NCBI RefSeq assembly: GCF_001902145.1
Contig: NZ_MRST01000027.1
Coordinates: 168,519-232,518 of the forward strand
Source: Pseudomonas fluorescens
Lineage (GTDB): Bacteria; Pseudomonadota; Gammaproteobacteria; Pseudomonadales; Pseudomonadaceae
Length of the DNA stretch: 64,000 bases
Direction: 5' to 3'
Both the position numbers and the translations under genes were made by a program. Positions 1 to 8,716 of the stretch are shown piece after piece. The notes beneath the pieces were generated by a model. The model was given only the letters and a program-made list of their open reading frames with translations, searched no databases and was not told the origin of the DNA. Each line of letters starts with the position of its first letter. The first letter of the stretch is position 1.

Positions 1-1098
1 ACCCAGCAGTTGAACAACGCCAACCGCGCCGGCCGCTACCGCAGCGACGGCCTGGACCTTGCGATCATCCAACCGCTGATGCGCGGGGCCGGCTGGGATG
101 CCACCACCGCACCGCTGCGCCTGTCGCGCCTGGCCGAGCAGGCCAACCGCCTGAACCTCAAGGCCACCGTGGCGCAGACCATCAGCCAGATCATCGCCAC
201 CTACCGCGAATTGTTGCGCGCCCAGGAACAGTTGGTGATCGTCCAGGAAGCGCTCAAACGCTCTAATACTTTACTGGAGGTGAACAAAGCGCTGATCAGC
301 GCCGGGCGCATGGCCGAATTCGAGATCGTGCAGACCGAAGCCGATATCGCCACCCAGCAATTAGGCGTGGAAGAAGCGCGCAACCAACTCGACAGCAGCC
401 GCCTGGCGTTGCTGCGCCTGCTGGCCCTGGACCTGTCGACACCGGTGCGTGCCACCGAGGCCCTGGAAGCCACCCCCATGGAGATCGACAAGCGCCAGGC
501 CTTCAACCTCGCGCAAAACCAGCAACCGGAATACCTCGCTGCCCTGCTCGGCAGCCAGCAGGCCGACCTCGATCTGGTGATCGCCAAGGATTCCGGGCGC
601 TGGCAAGTGGACCTGGTCGCCGGCGCCAACCAGATACGCGCCGCCACCGATAACGACAACGGCCATAACAATAACCGCACCTGGGACAGTTACGCCGGGG
701 TGCAAGTGCAAATCCCTATTGGCGATATCAGCACGCGCCAGGCCGAAGTGCGTGCACGGGTAAATGTAGAAGACCAGGAAATCCGCATTACCGACGCCCG
801 CCAGGAGCTGGAGCGCAACGTCAACAATGTGGTGCGTGACCTTGGCACCCGCTGGCGCCAATATGAAATATCCAAGCGCGCCGTGGAGTTGTCGCGGCGC
901 AAGATCGAGATCGAGCGGGAAAAGCTCAGCGCCGGGCGCTCCACCAACTTTCAGGTGCTGAGCTTCGAGACCGACCTGCGCAACGCCGAAAATGCCCAGC
1001 TCAATGCGCTGATCGCTTATTTGAACGCCCAGACCCAGCTCGATCTGACCCTGGGCATGACGCTGGAAAGTTGGGAAATCGCCCTCAATGACTACTAA
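1..1098 (+). CDS. TolC-family outer membrane efflux protein (5' end outside window)
   Basis: The reading frame is open from base 1, so the signal peptide and N-terminus lie outside the window. About 365 codons remain. The sequence is rich in Gln, Ala, Glu and Leu with long amphipathic heptad-like helices, ending in repeats of the kind 'LSAGRSTNFQVLSFETDLRNAE', which is typical of the second half of OEP/TolC channels. The family forms a trimeric outer-membrane channel and periplasmic tunnel for type I secretion or efflux. The stop overlaps the start of the HlyD-type adaptor gene (1088), so the two are translationally coupled. The cognate inner-membrane transporter is probably upstream, outside the window. 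The substrate cannot be told from sequence. Confidence 0.85.
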   Translation, partial: TQQLNNANRAGRYRSDGLDLAIIQPLMRGAGWDATTAPLRLSRLAEQANRLNLKATVAQTISQIIATYRELLRAQEQLVIVQEALKRSNTLLEVNKALISAGRMAEFEIVQTEADIATQQLGVEEARNQLDSSRLALLRLLALDLSTPVRATEALEATPMEIDKRQAFNLAQNQQPEYLAALLGSQQADLDLVIAKDSGRWQVDLVAGANQIRAATDNDNGHNNNRTWDSYAGVQVQIPIGDISTRQAEVRARVNVEDQEIRITDARQELERNVNNVVRDLGTRWRQYEISKRAVELSRRKIEIEREKLSAGRSTNFQVLSFETDLRNAENAQLNALIAYLNAQTQLDLTLGMTLESWEIALNDY

Positions 1099-2341
1099 TA
1101 AAAAATCCCTGCTGGCCGTTGCCTTGATCCTGCTGTTGGCTGGCGCGGTCGCCGGCCTGCTCAGTCAACGCAGCGGGGCTGAGCAGGCGGGTACAGGCGA
1201 ACAGTGGCTGGCCGTAAAGCCCGACCCGTTGGTGCACCAGATCGGCCTGGTGGGCAAGATCGAGCCTGACACCACCGTCGTCCTGACGGCACCGTTCGAC
1301 GGCAATGTGCTGGCCAACCTGGTCGAACAAGGCCAGCGCGTCGAGGCCGGCCAGGTCCTGTTGCGCATGGACCCGGCGACACTTGAAGTACAGCTGCGCG
1401 ACGCCCTCTCCGCGCAACTCAAGGCCCGGCGCACCGTGCAGGAAATGCAGGACTGGGGCAGCAGCCCCACCGTCAGCCGCGCCCGTCGCAGTTTACGCAC
1501 CGCTGAAATGACTGCGGGCAACACCCAACGCAAACTTACCGAGAGCGAAAACCTGTTCAAGCGCGGCATCATCCCCCGCAACGAACTGGATGACCTCAAG
1601 CAGCAAACCCAGCAACAGCAATTGGACTTGGTAGCGGCGCGCAGTGAGCTGCAACAAGCCCTGGACCAAGGCCAGGGCGAATACCGGCAGATAGCCGAAA
1701 TGGAGCTGACCAATGCCACGGTGAAGTACGAAGCCTTGCAAACACTGCTCGAAGGCAAGGAGGTCAAGGCGCCCTTCTCCGGCATCGTGGTACCGGCGCC
1801 CGGCAGCACCAATACCGCTCAAGGTGGCGGCAACAACAACGCCCCGGTGCAGGCCGGCAGCAAGGTCAGCCAGGGCCAGGTGCTGTTCGGGCTGGCCAAT
1901 ATCGAACGGTTGAAAATCGTGGCCAAGGTCTCGGAGCTGGATATCAACCAGTTGCATCAGGGCCAGGCCGTGGAAGTGATGGGCGATGGCTTTGATGGCG
2001 AACGGCTGACGGGTTCGGTCAGCGTGGTCAGCGGCCTGGCCATCGCCAGCGACAGCCAGGGTAGCGCGCAGTTTCCGGTGACCTTGTCGATCCCCACGCT
2101 GACGCCCCAGCAGTTGCAACGGGTGCGCCTGGGCATGAGTGCGCGGTTGACTATCGTGACCTACAACAATGACCAGGCGATGGTGATCCCCAGCCAGGCG
2201 ATCCAGGCGGACATGACGGTGGAGTATCGGACGTCGATGGATAAGTCGGCGCAGCGGGTCAAAGTGACCACTGGACAATCGACGCCCCAGGGGGTTGAGG
2301 TGTTTGGGCTCAAATCAGGGTTTGTGAAAATCCCAAGATAA
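1088..2341 (+). CDS. HlyD/RND-type periplasmic adaptor subunit
   Basis: A 417-residue membrane fusion protein with one N-terminal membrane anchor (about residues 7-25). It has a split biotinyl-lipoyl domain (first half about 55-95, second half about 225-280), a long alpha-hairpin coiled coil about 105-215, and beta-barrel and membrane-proximal regions to the C-terminus. Adaptors of this family bridge an inner-membrane ABC, RND or MFS pump to a TolC channel. The gene overlaps the TolC-like gene by 11 bp. No pump gene follows on this strand: a REPIN and an opposite-strand gene come next. An ABC pump upstream of base 1 is the natural partner, but that is inference. Confidence 0.85.
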   Translation: MTTNKKSLLAVALILLLAGAVAGLLSQRSGAEQAGTGEQWLAVKPDPLVHQIGLVGKIEPDTTVVLTAPFDGNVLANLVEQGQRVEAGQVLLRMDPATLEVQLRDALSAQLKARRTVQEMQDWGSSPTVSRARRSLRTAEMTAGNTQRKLTESENLFKRGIIPRNELDDLKQQTQQQQLDLVAARSELQQALDQGQGEYRQIAEMELTNATVKYEALQTLLEGKEVKAPFSGIVVPAPGSTNTAQGGGNNNAPVQAGSKVSQGQVLFGLANIERLKIVAKVSELDINQLHQGQAVEVMGDGFDGERLTGSVSVVSGLAIASDSQGSAQFPVTLSIPTLTPQQLQRVRLGMSARLTIVTYNNDQAMVIPSQAIQADMTVEYRTSMDKSAQRVKVTTGQSTPQGVEVFGLKSGFVKIPR

Positions 2342-2353
2342 ACGAAGATCAAC

Positions 2354-2444
2354 ATGTGGGAGCGGGCTTGCTCGCGAAAGCTGTGTGTCAGTCACTGAAT
2401 CTTTAACTGAACCACCGCCATCGCAGGCAAGCCAGCTCCCACAT
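2354..2444. repeat. REPIN (inverted REP pair)
   Basis: Two REP arms face each other: ATGTGGGAGCGGGCTTGCTC at the left and the complement of the GGGAGCTGGCTTGCCTGCGA type at the right, separated by about 40 bp. It fills the gap between the convergent adaptor and oxidoreductase genes. The arms belong to slightly different REP subtypes (AGCGGGC versus AGCTGGC). Confidence 0.85.
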
Positions 2445-3839
2445 TCAGCGCTGTGCCAGCCTGGCGGCCAGTGCCTTGGCCTGCAGCGCCACATCGGTCA
2501 CCGCCGTACTCTCCCACCACATGCCCCGCAACGGCGGCCCCATGGCGAACAGTCGCTGGCTGACCTGGCCGCGAGCATCCAGCACCGCCCCCGTCGCATC
2601 CGCCGCAATCCCCAGCGCCAGCGGCCCAGGCTGGACCAACCCACGCTTTAGCAGTTGCTGCGATAAAGGCCGGGCCACCCGGCGCCAGTCGTATTCGATG
2701 CCGCTGGAATTGATCAGCGCGGCCCCTGTAACAGGGGTGAACCGGTTCTCGCCGCGATAGCGCACCGCAATGGCAACCCCTTCTTGCGACGGCACCAAGC
2801 CCTTGAACGACGCCGCATGAATCCGCAACCGCCCCTGCTGGTGCAAGCGCTCCACCAGTTGCGCACTCAATGGCGGCGAACGGTGGTGATGGCTTTCCCA
2901 CCAAGGCCGCACATGCCGCACGAACTGGCGCTTCTGAGCCTCACTGGCCTGGCTCCACAGGCGTGCTATGTGCCCGCGCACCGTGTCCAGCGGTGCCTGC
3001 CAGTCAATGCCTTGCCCCATCGCGAGCTGGCACTGGCGTCGCACTTCACGCAGCAATTGTCGAGGGCTGCTCAGGCTGTGGTCGGCGGCCAGGAAATCGT
3101 CCCAGCTCGGCGGTTGCCGGCGTACATGGGGCAACAAGCCGTGGCGCGAAAAAATCTCGATAGGCCCGCGATGCCCGGCCTGTTCCAGGGAGACCACGGC
3201 ATCGACCATGGTCAGGCCGGAGCCGATGATCAGCACCGTCGATTGGGGGGCGAGCCGCGTCATCGCGCATACATCCCAAGGATCCAGTGCAGCAGCGTTC
3301 AAACCTGTGGAGGCGGTTTGCGGGGTGCGCGCCGCCGGGAACATGCCGGTGGCGACCACCGCGAAAGCCCCCCGCAGTTGCTCGCCATTATCGAGGGTCA
3401 ACAACACCGAGGTGGCATCGACTTGCAGGTCTACCCCTTCGGCGCGGATGTGCTCGACGCTCGATGTAGAAAGCGCCTTGGCTTGCGCCAGACGCTGCTG
3501 CGCGTACAGACCAAAAATCCCCCGTGGCGGGAACAGTTCGCTGATAGGCACATGCTGTTGGTACGACTCGGGCCATCCCCCGGCGCTGATGTAGTCAGTG
3601 AGCCATTGGGTCAGGTCGTCGGCATTGTCCGGGTCAACGCTCATGCGTGCGGCATTGCCGTTCAACGTGTGGCCCAGCTCGACCGCGCTGTAGGCTTCAC
3701 CTCGTCCCAGCTCAGCACGGGGTTCGACTACCAGGATGCGCCGCGTGCCCGGCAGGCGCAGCAGTTGCACGGCCAGCATCGTGCCGCTCAGGCCACCGCC
3801 GATGATCAGTACATCTGCAAAGCGGATTGATTGACTCAT
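2445..3839 (-). CDS. FAD/NAD(P)-binding oxidoreductase (NAD_binding_9 type)
   Basis: 464 residues. The N-terminal Rossmann motif GGGLSGTMLA (about 14-23) is followed by an acidic strand end (VVEPRAELGRGEAYS) and a conserved NAARMSVDPDN segment. This matches the FAD/NAD(P)-binding protein family that also appears in siderophore- and amine-related flavoproteins. A second dinucleotide-type motif (IIGSGLTMVDA) lies near residue 205. The substrate is unknown. It sits 22 bp downstream of the XRE/cupin regulator gene on the same strand, so the two are probably co-transcribed. The ATG start is preceded on its own strand by the spacer after the regulator's stop codon. Confidence 0.8.
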   Translation of the reverse strand: MSQSIRFADVLIIGGGLSGTMLAVQLLRLPGTRRILVVEPRAELGRGEAYSAVELGHTLNGNAARMSVDPDNADDLTQWLTDYISAGGWPESYQQHVPISELFPPRGIFGLYAQQRLAQAKALSTSSVEHIRAEGVDLQVDATSVLLTLDNGEQLRGAFAVVATGMFPAARTPQTASTGLNAAALDPWDVCAMTRLAPQSTVLIIGSGLTMVDAVVSLEQAGHRGPIEIFSRHGLLPHVRRQPPSWDDFLAADHSLSSPRQLLREVRRQCQLAMGQGIDWQAPLDTVRGHIARLWSQASEAQKRQFVRHVRPWWESHHHRSPPLSAQLVERLHQQGRLRIHAASFKGLVPSQEGVAIAVRYRGENRFTPVTGAALINSSGIEYDWRRVARPLSQQLLKRGLVQPGPLALGIAADATGAVLDARGQVSQRLFAMGPPLRGMWWESTAVTDVALQAKALAARLAQR

Positions 3840-3861
3840 ACCCGTTCACCCTGACTGTTGT

Positions 3862-4437
3862 TCAAATCACCACATTTCGAACAAACCGCACCGCCGCGTT
3901 CCCATCATTGCGATAAGCATGGGGCTGGTGGCTGGCGAACATAAAGAACTCTCCAGCCTCGATGAGATTTTCCTGATCACCTATCACCAGCGTCAGGCTG
4001 CCCTCGAACACAAATAGTTGTTCGCTCCACCCTTCCAGGTCAGGGTCCGGGCAATAACGATCACCGGGCTCAAGCCGCCACTCCCATAATTCGACCTCAC
4101 GCCGTGCCGTAGCCTTGGCCAGCAACACCGCCTTACTGCCGACAATCTCGCCCGCCCAGGCCAGCTCATTGATACGGCTGTGGTCGCGCACATCCGGCGC
4201 CTGAATCAGATCACTGAACGCCACGTCCAACGCTTCGGCGACACGGTCCAGGGTCGACAGGCTGACGTTCTTCTCCCCGGCTTCTATCGCCACCAGCATG
4301 CGCCGGCTGACACCGGATTTTTCCGAGAGCGCGGTCTGGCTCAAGTCGGCGGCATGGCGCAGGCGACGAACGTTCTGGCTGACGTGCTGCAGGACCGAAG
4401 CCCGTTGCGGATTTTCTTTGTGCACTATATTGCTCAA
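3862..4437 (-). CDS. XRE-family transcriptional regulator with C-terminal cupin
   Basis: 191 residues. An N-terminal HTH_3 domain (about 16-75, with LRHAADLSQTALSEKSGVSR as the HTH core) is joined to a C-terminal cupin (about 115-190, GDRYCPDPD...GSLTLVIGD...AGEFFMFASHQPHAY). This HTH-cupin class usually senses a small ligand and represses a neighbouring catabolic or transport gene. The first start codon is TTG at 4437; GTG at 4425 is the alternative, as no ATG precedes the HTH. It is divergent from the EamA transporter. A perfect palindrome, GCAGTATACTGC, lies between them and is the best operator candidate. Confidence 0.85.
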   Translation of the reverse strand: MSNIVHKENPQRASVLQHVSQNVRRLRHAADLSQTALSEKSGVSRRMLVAIEAGEKNVSLSTLDRVAEALDVAFSDLIQAPDVRDHSRINELAWAGEIVGSKAVLLAKATARREVELWEWRLEPGDRYCPDPDLEGWSEQLFVFEGSLTLVIGDQENLIEAGEFFMFASHQPHAYRNDGNAAVRFVRNVVI

Positions 4438-4450
4438 TAGGTGGGTGTGC

Positions 4451-4462
4451 GCAGTATACTGC
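4451..4462. promoter_or_regulatory. Palindromic operator candidate between the XRE regulator and the transporter
   Basis: GCAGTATACTGC is a perfect 12-bp palindrome 14 bp from the regulator's start codon. It contains TATACT, which could be the -10 of the rightward transporter promoter. A repressor bound here could block both divergent promoters. Assignment to the adjacent XRE/cupin protein is inference. Confidence 0.5.
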
Positions 4463-4517
4463 CCAGCGTGCGGCGCATTGTGCGGTCCGTGCTTTCCCCT
4501 TGCAAGACCGAGCCGCC

Positions 4518-5447
4518 ATGACCGCCCCGAACTCCCCTTCGCGTTTCAACCGTTTCAGTAAAGCCGAATGCATCCTCGTAGTGATCACCATGATCTGGGG
4601 TGGCACCTTTTTGCTGGTGCAGCACGCCATGACCGTCAGCGGGCCGATGTTTTTTGTGGGTCTGCGCTTCGCGGCAGCGACGATTGTGGTGGGGTTCTTT
4701 TCCTTGCGCACCCTGCGCGACCTGACCCTGTTCGAATTGAAGGCCGGGGTGTTTATCGGGGTGGCGATCATGTTCGGCTACGGTTTGCAGACCATTGGCC
4801 TGCAAACCATCCTGAGCAGCCAGTCGGCATTTATCACCGCGCTGTACGTACCGTTTGTGCCGTTGTTGCAGTGGTTGGTGCTGGGCCGGCGCCCCGGGTT
4901 GATGCCCAGCATCGGCATCATGCTGGCATTTGCCGGCTTGATGCTGTTGACCGGCCCGGCGGGGGCCTCGCTGAATTTCAGCGCGGGTGAAATCGCCACC
5001 TTGATCGGCGCAGTGGCAATAGCGGCCGAGATCATTTTGATCAGCGCATTTGCCGGCCAGGTGGATATTCGCCGGGTGACCGTCGTGCAACTGGCCACCG
5101 CTTCGGTGCTGTCGTTCATGATGGTGGTGCCCATGGGTGAGGCGTTGCCGGGCTTTTCTTGGCTGTTGCTGTTCAGTGCGGTGGGCCTGGGCTTGACCAG
5201 TGCGGTGATCCAGGTGGCGATGAATTGGGCGCAGCAGAGTGTGTCGCCAACGCGGGCAACGTTGATTTATGCCGGTGAGCCAGTTTGGGCAGGCGTTGTG
5301 GGGCGGATCGCCGGGGAACGGTTCCCGCCGATTGCGATGTTGGGCGCGGTGTTGATTGTGCTGGCGGTGATTGTGAGTGAGTTGAAGACCAAGGGGCAGA
5401 AGGCCGTTGAGCAGGCAGATGCCTTGGAACAGGAGCGTCAGGGCTAA
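4518..5447 (+). CDS. DMT-superfamily (EamA) inner-membrane transporter
   Basis: 309 residues with about ten hydrophobic segments arranged as two EamA repeats. The first repeat carries the signature ITMIWGGTFLLVQHA near residue 24-38. The second ends in ATLIYAGEPVWAGVVGRI. The family exports metabolites or amino acids; the substrate is not deducible. ATG at 4518 is preferred to the in-frame TTG at 4500, because the six extra residues (MQDRAA) are atypical. It is transcribed away from the XRE/cupin regulator, which is its likely controller. Confidence 0.85.
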   Translation: MTAPNSPSRFNRFSKAECILVVITMIWGGTFLLVQHAMTVSGPMFFVGLRFAAATIVVGFFSLRTLRDLTLFELKAGVFIGVAIMFGYGLQTIGLQTILSSQSAFITALYVPFVPLLQWLVLGRRPGLMPSIGIMLAFAGLMLLTGPAGASLNFSAGEIATLIGAVAIAAEIILISAFAGQVDIRRVTVVQLATASVLSFMMVVPMGEALPGFSWLLLFSAVGLGLTSAVIQVAMNWAQQSVSPTRATLIYAGEPVWAGVVGRIAGERFPPIAMLGAVLIVLAVIVSELKTKGQKAVEQADALEQERQG

Positions 5448-5483
5448 CCTGGGAACGCTGTGATGCCAAGGCTATCGTCATCG

Positions 5484-5647
5484 CGGGCAAGCCCGAATAC
5501 CAGTCAGTTAAGGCTTTTTGTAGGAGCGAGCTTGCTCGCGAAAAACTTACAGGCGCCGCGTTCATTCAGCAAACACGCGTTATCGTTGACGTTTTTCGCG
5601 AGCAAGCTCGCTCCTACAGTAGGCGAGGGCAAGCCCGGCTCCCACAG
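5484..5647. repeat. Nested REPIN: GTAGGAGCGAG-type REPIN inside an interrupted REP
   Basis: The inner REPIN spans 5520-5617 (GTAGGAGCGAGCTTGCTCGC ... its complement ending CTCCTAC). It is flanked by broken arms of the other REP type: TCGCGGGCAAGCCCG on the left and GAGGGCAAGCCCGGCTCCCAC on the right. Both flanks carry GGGCAAGCCCG, as if duplicated when the inner element arrived. The segment CCAGTCAGTTAAGG at the left junction recurs in the 37706-38996 array. Confidence 0.8.
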
Positions 5648-5666
5648 GGTCGGCATTTCAGTTGAG

Positions 5667-5709
5667 AGGTAGGCTGAAACAGTGCCAAATGGGAGGTTTC
5701 AGCCTACCT
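5667..5709 (+). promoter_or_regulatory. Perfect 14-bp stem-loop upstream of the Mrp operon
   Basis: AGGTAGGCTGAAAC (5667-5680) and its exact complement GTTTCAGCCTACCT (5696-5709) enclose a 15-nt loop. No U-tract follows, so it is not a standard intrinsic terminator. It lies 86 bp before the mrpA start codon. It could be an operator, an mRNA leader structure or an orphan repeat. The rest of 5448-5794 holds only the nested REPIN and the promoter region. Confidence 0.4.
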
Positions 5710-5794
5710 TGTAGGATCCTGCCACATCTTGCCGTTTGGTGATCGTGAAAGCGGCACGTATGATGCATCCCAAACTCCCGCAGATTAGAAGCCT

Positions 5795-8716
5795 ATGTCC
5801 CTGATAGTTCTACTGCTTCTGCCTTTTATCGGCAGCTGTCTGGCGGCCTTGCTGCCGCATAACGCACGTAACACCGAATCCCTGTTGGCCGGCCTTGTGG
5901 CACTGGTCGGTACTATTCAAGTCGCCCTGCTCTACCCCCAGATCGCCCACGGTGGCGTGATCCGCGAAGAATTCATGTGGTTACCCAGCCTGGGGCTGAA
6001 CTTCGTGTTGCGCATGGATGGGTTTGCCTGGCTGTTCTCGATGCTGGTGCTGGGCATCGGCACGCTGGTGTCGCTGTATGCGCGCTACTACATGTCGCCG
6101 GACGACCCGGTGCCGCGTTTCTTTGCGTTTTTCCTGGCGTTCATGGGCGCCATGCTTGGTTTGGTGATCTCCGGCAACCTGATCCAGATCGTATTCTTCT
6201 GGGAACTGACCAGCCTGTTCTCGTTCCTCCTGATCGGCTATTGGCACCACCGTGCAGATGCGCGACGTGGTGCGTATATGGCGCTGATGGTCACTGGCGC
6301 AGGTGGGCTGTGCCTGTTGGCGGGAGTGATGCTGCTGGGGCATATCGTCGGCAGCTATGACCTGGACCAGGTGCTGGCGGCGGGCGATCAGATTCGCGCG
6401 CATTCGCTGTACCCGGTCATGCTCGCCCTGGTGCTGATCGGCGCCTTGAGCAAAAGCGCGCAGTTCCCCTTCCATTTCTGGCTGCCCCACGCCATGGCGG
6501 CGCCCACCCCGGTTTCGGCTTATCTGCATTCGGCGACGATGGTGAAGGCCGGCGTGTTCCTGCTGGCCCGCCTGTGGCCGTCGCTGTCCGGCAGCGAAGA
6601 ATGGTTCTGGATCGTCGGCGGTGCCGGCGCCCTCACGCTCCTCCTCGGCGCTTACTGCGCCATGTTTCAAAACGATCTCAAGGGCCTGCTGGCCTATTCC
6701 ACCATCAGCCACCTCGGGCTGATCACCCTGCTGCTGGGCCTTAACAGCCCGCTGGCCGCTGTTGCCGCTGTCTTCCACATTCTCAACCACGCCACGTTCA
6801 AGGCTTCGCTGTTCATGGCGGCGGGCATCATTGACCACGAAAGCGGCACGCGGGATATCCGCAAGCTCAGCGGCCTGGTGCGCCTGATCCCGTTTACCGC
6901 GACCCTGGCGATGGTGGCCAGTGCGTCCATGGCCGGGGTGCCGTTGCTCAATGGCTTCCTGTCCAAAGAGATGTTCTTTGCCGAAACCGTGTTTATTTCG
7001 TCGACCCGTTGGGTGGAAATCGCCCTGCCGGTGATCGCGACCATCGCCGGTACGTTCAGCGTGGCCTATGCCCTGCGCTTTACCGTGGATGTGTTCTTCG
7101 GCCCGCCCGCCACAGACCTGCCACACACGCCCCACGAGCCCCCGCGCTGGATGCGCGCACCGGTCGAGCTGCTGGTGTTCACCTGCCTGCTGGTGGGGAT
7201 TTTCCCGGCCCAGATGGTCGGCTCGATCCTCGCCGCTGCCGCCCTGCCGGTGGTGGGCGGTACGTTACCGGACTACAGCCTGGCGATCTGGCACGGCTGG
7301 AACGCACCGATGATCATGAGCCTGGTGGCGATGACCGGCGGCGTGGTGCTGTACCTGATGCTGCGCAAGCAACTCAAGCGTGGCCGCTTCGAATACCCGC
7401 CGCTGATCGGCTACTTCAACGGCAAGCGCGGTTTCGAGCGTTGCCTGGTGGTGATGATGCGTGGCGTGCGCCGCATCGAGAAACGCATCAGCACCAAGCG
7501 CCTGCAAACCCAATTGTTCCTGTTGGTGCTGCTGGCGGTGATCGGCGCGATGATCCCGATGATCAACAGTGGCCTCAGTTGGGGCGACCGCCCGAAAATC
7601 CCGGGTTCCATCGTCTTCGTCACCCTGTGGTTGCTGGCGATTGCCTGCGCCCTCGGCGCCGCCTGGCAAGCCAAGTACCACCGGCTGGCGGCCCTGACCA
7701 TGGTCAGCGTGTGCGGCCTGATGACCTGCGTCACCTTCGTGTGGTTCTCGGCGCCGGACCTGGCCCTCACCCAGCTGGTGGTGGAAGTGGTCACCACCGT
7801 GCTGATCCTGCTCGGCCTGCGCTGGCTGCCAAGGCGGATCGAAGAGGTCTCACCCCTGCCCAGCTCGCTGCGCAAGGCGCGTATCCGCCGCCTGCGTGAC
7901 TTGCTGCTCTCCACCGTGGTGGGCGGCGGCATGGCGCTGTTGTCCTACGCGATGCTGACCCGCCAGACACCCAACGATATCTCCTCGTTCTACTTAAGCC
8001 GTGCGCTGCCCGAAGGCGGCGGCAGCAATGTGGTGAACGTGATGCTGGTGGACTTCCGTGGCTTCGACACCCTGGGCGAAATCACCGTATTGGGCGCCGT
8101 GGCCCTGACCGTGTACGCCTTGCTCCGTCGCTTCCGCCCGTCCAAGGAAAGCATGGAGTTGCCACCCCAACAGCGCCAACTGGCGCCGGACGTGGCCACC
8201 GACCTGGTCAACCCGCGCCAGGCCAGTGACACCGCCCTGGGCTTTATGATGGTGCCGGCGGTGCTGGTGCGCCTGCTGCTGCCGATTGCGCTGGTGGTGT
8301 CGTTTTATCTGTTCATGCGCGGCCACAACCAACCTGGTGGTGGCTTCGTCGCCGGGCTGGTGATGTCAGTGGCGTTTATCCTGCAATACATGGTTGCCGG
8401 CACCCAGTGGGTCGAGGCGCAGATGAGCCTGCGGCCGATGCGCTGGATGGGCTTCGGCCTGCTGTCGGCCACCTTGACCGGGCTGGGCGCGCTGTTCGCC
8501 GGGTACCCGTTCCTCACTACGCATACCTGGCATATCAGCCTGCCGTTACTGGGCGATATACATATCGCTAGTGCGCTGTTCTTTGACGTCGGCGTGTACG
8601 CCATGGTCGTAGGCTCGACCCTGTTGATGCTCACCGCCCTCGGCCACCAGTCGGTGCGCGCGCATAAACCGAGCAACCAGCCCAAAGTGGTTGCTGCAAC
8701 CGAAGGAGCCGCCTGA
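5795..8716 (+). CDS. mrpA: Monovalent cation/H+ antiporter subunit A (MrpA-MrpB fusion)
   Basis: 973 residues, highly hydrophobic. The first 500 residues or so are NuoL/MrpA-like, with PFHFWLPHAMAAPTPVSAYL near residue 225 and the following TMVKAG, a core motif of proton-pumping antiporter subunits. The MrpA-specific C-terminal part carries DFRGFDTLGEITVLG. It is followed by a complete MnhB/MrpB domain with RGHNQPGGGFVAGL near residue 850. The A and B subunits are therefore one polypeptide, as in the six-gene (group 2, Pha/Sha) operons of Pseudomonas and rhizobia. The complex exchanges Na+ or K+ for protons at the inner membrane and supports pH and salt tolerance. The stop overlaps the start of subunit C. 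Confidence 0.95.
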   Translation: MSLIVLLLLPFIGSCLAALLPHNARNTESLLAGLVALVGTIQVALLYPQIAHGGVIREEFMWLPSLGLNFVLRMDGFAWLFSMLVLGIGTLVSLYARYYMSPDDPVPRFFAFFLAFMGAMLGLVISGNLIQIVFFWELTSLFSFLLIGYWHHRADARRGAYMALMVTGAGGLCLLAGVMLLGHIVGSYDLDQVLAAGDQIRAHSLYPVMLALVLIGALSKSAQFPFHFWLPHAMAAPTPVSAYLHSATMVKAGVFLLARLWPSLSGSEEWFWIVGGAGALTLLLGAYCAMFQNDLKGLLAYSTISHLGLITLLLGLNSPLAAVAAVFHILNHATFKASLFMAAGIIDHESGTRDIRKLSGLVRLIPFTATLAMVASASMAGVPLLNGFLSKEMFFAETVFISSTRWVEIALPVIATIAGTFSVAYALRFTVDVFFGPPATDLPHTPHEPPRWMRAPVELLVFTCLLVGIFPAQMVGSILAAAALPVVGGTLPDYSLAIWHGWNAPMIMSLVAMTGGVVLYLMLRKQLKRGRFEYPPLIGYFNGKRGFERCLVVMMRGVRRIEKRISTKRLQTQLFLLVLLAVIGAMIPMINSGLSWGDRPKIPGSIVFVTLWLLAIACALGAAWQAKYHRLAALTMVSVCGLMTCVTFVWFSAPDLALTQLVVEVVTTVLILLGLRWLPRRIEEVSPLPSSLRKARIRRLRDLLLSTVVGGGMALLSYAMLTRQTPNDISSFYLSRALPEGGGSNVVNVMLVDFRGFDTLGEITVLGAVALTVYALLRRFRPSKESMELPPQQRQLAPDVATDLVNPRQASDTALGFMMVPAVLVRLLLPIALVVSFYLFMRGHNQPGGGFVAGLVMSVAFILQYMVAGTQWVEAQMSLRPMRWMGFGLLSATLTGLGALFAGYPFLTTHTWHISLPLLGDIHIASALFFDVGVYAMVVGSTLLMLTALGHQSVRAHKPSNQPKVVAATEGAA

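Noticed and set aside
5795..8716. Artificial fusion of mrpA and mrpB by a lost stop codon
   Set aside because: The A-B fusion is normal in the six-gene Pha/Sha operons of Pseudomonas and rhizobia, so it is not a sequencing error or a novelty.
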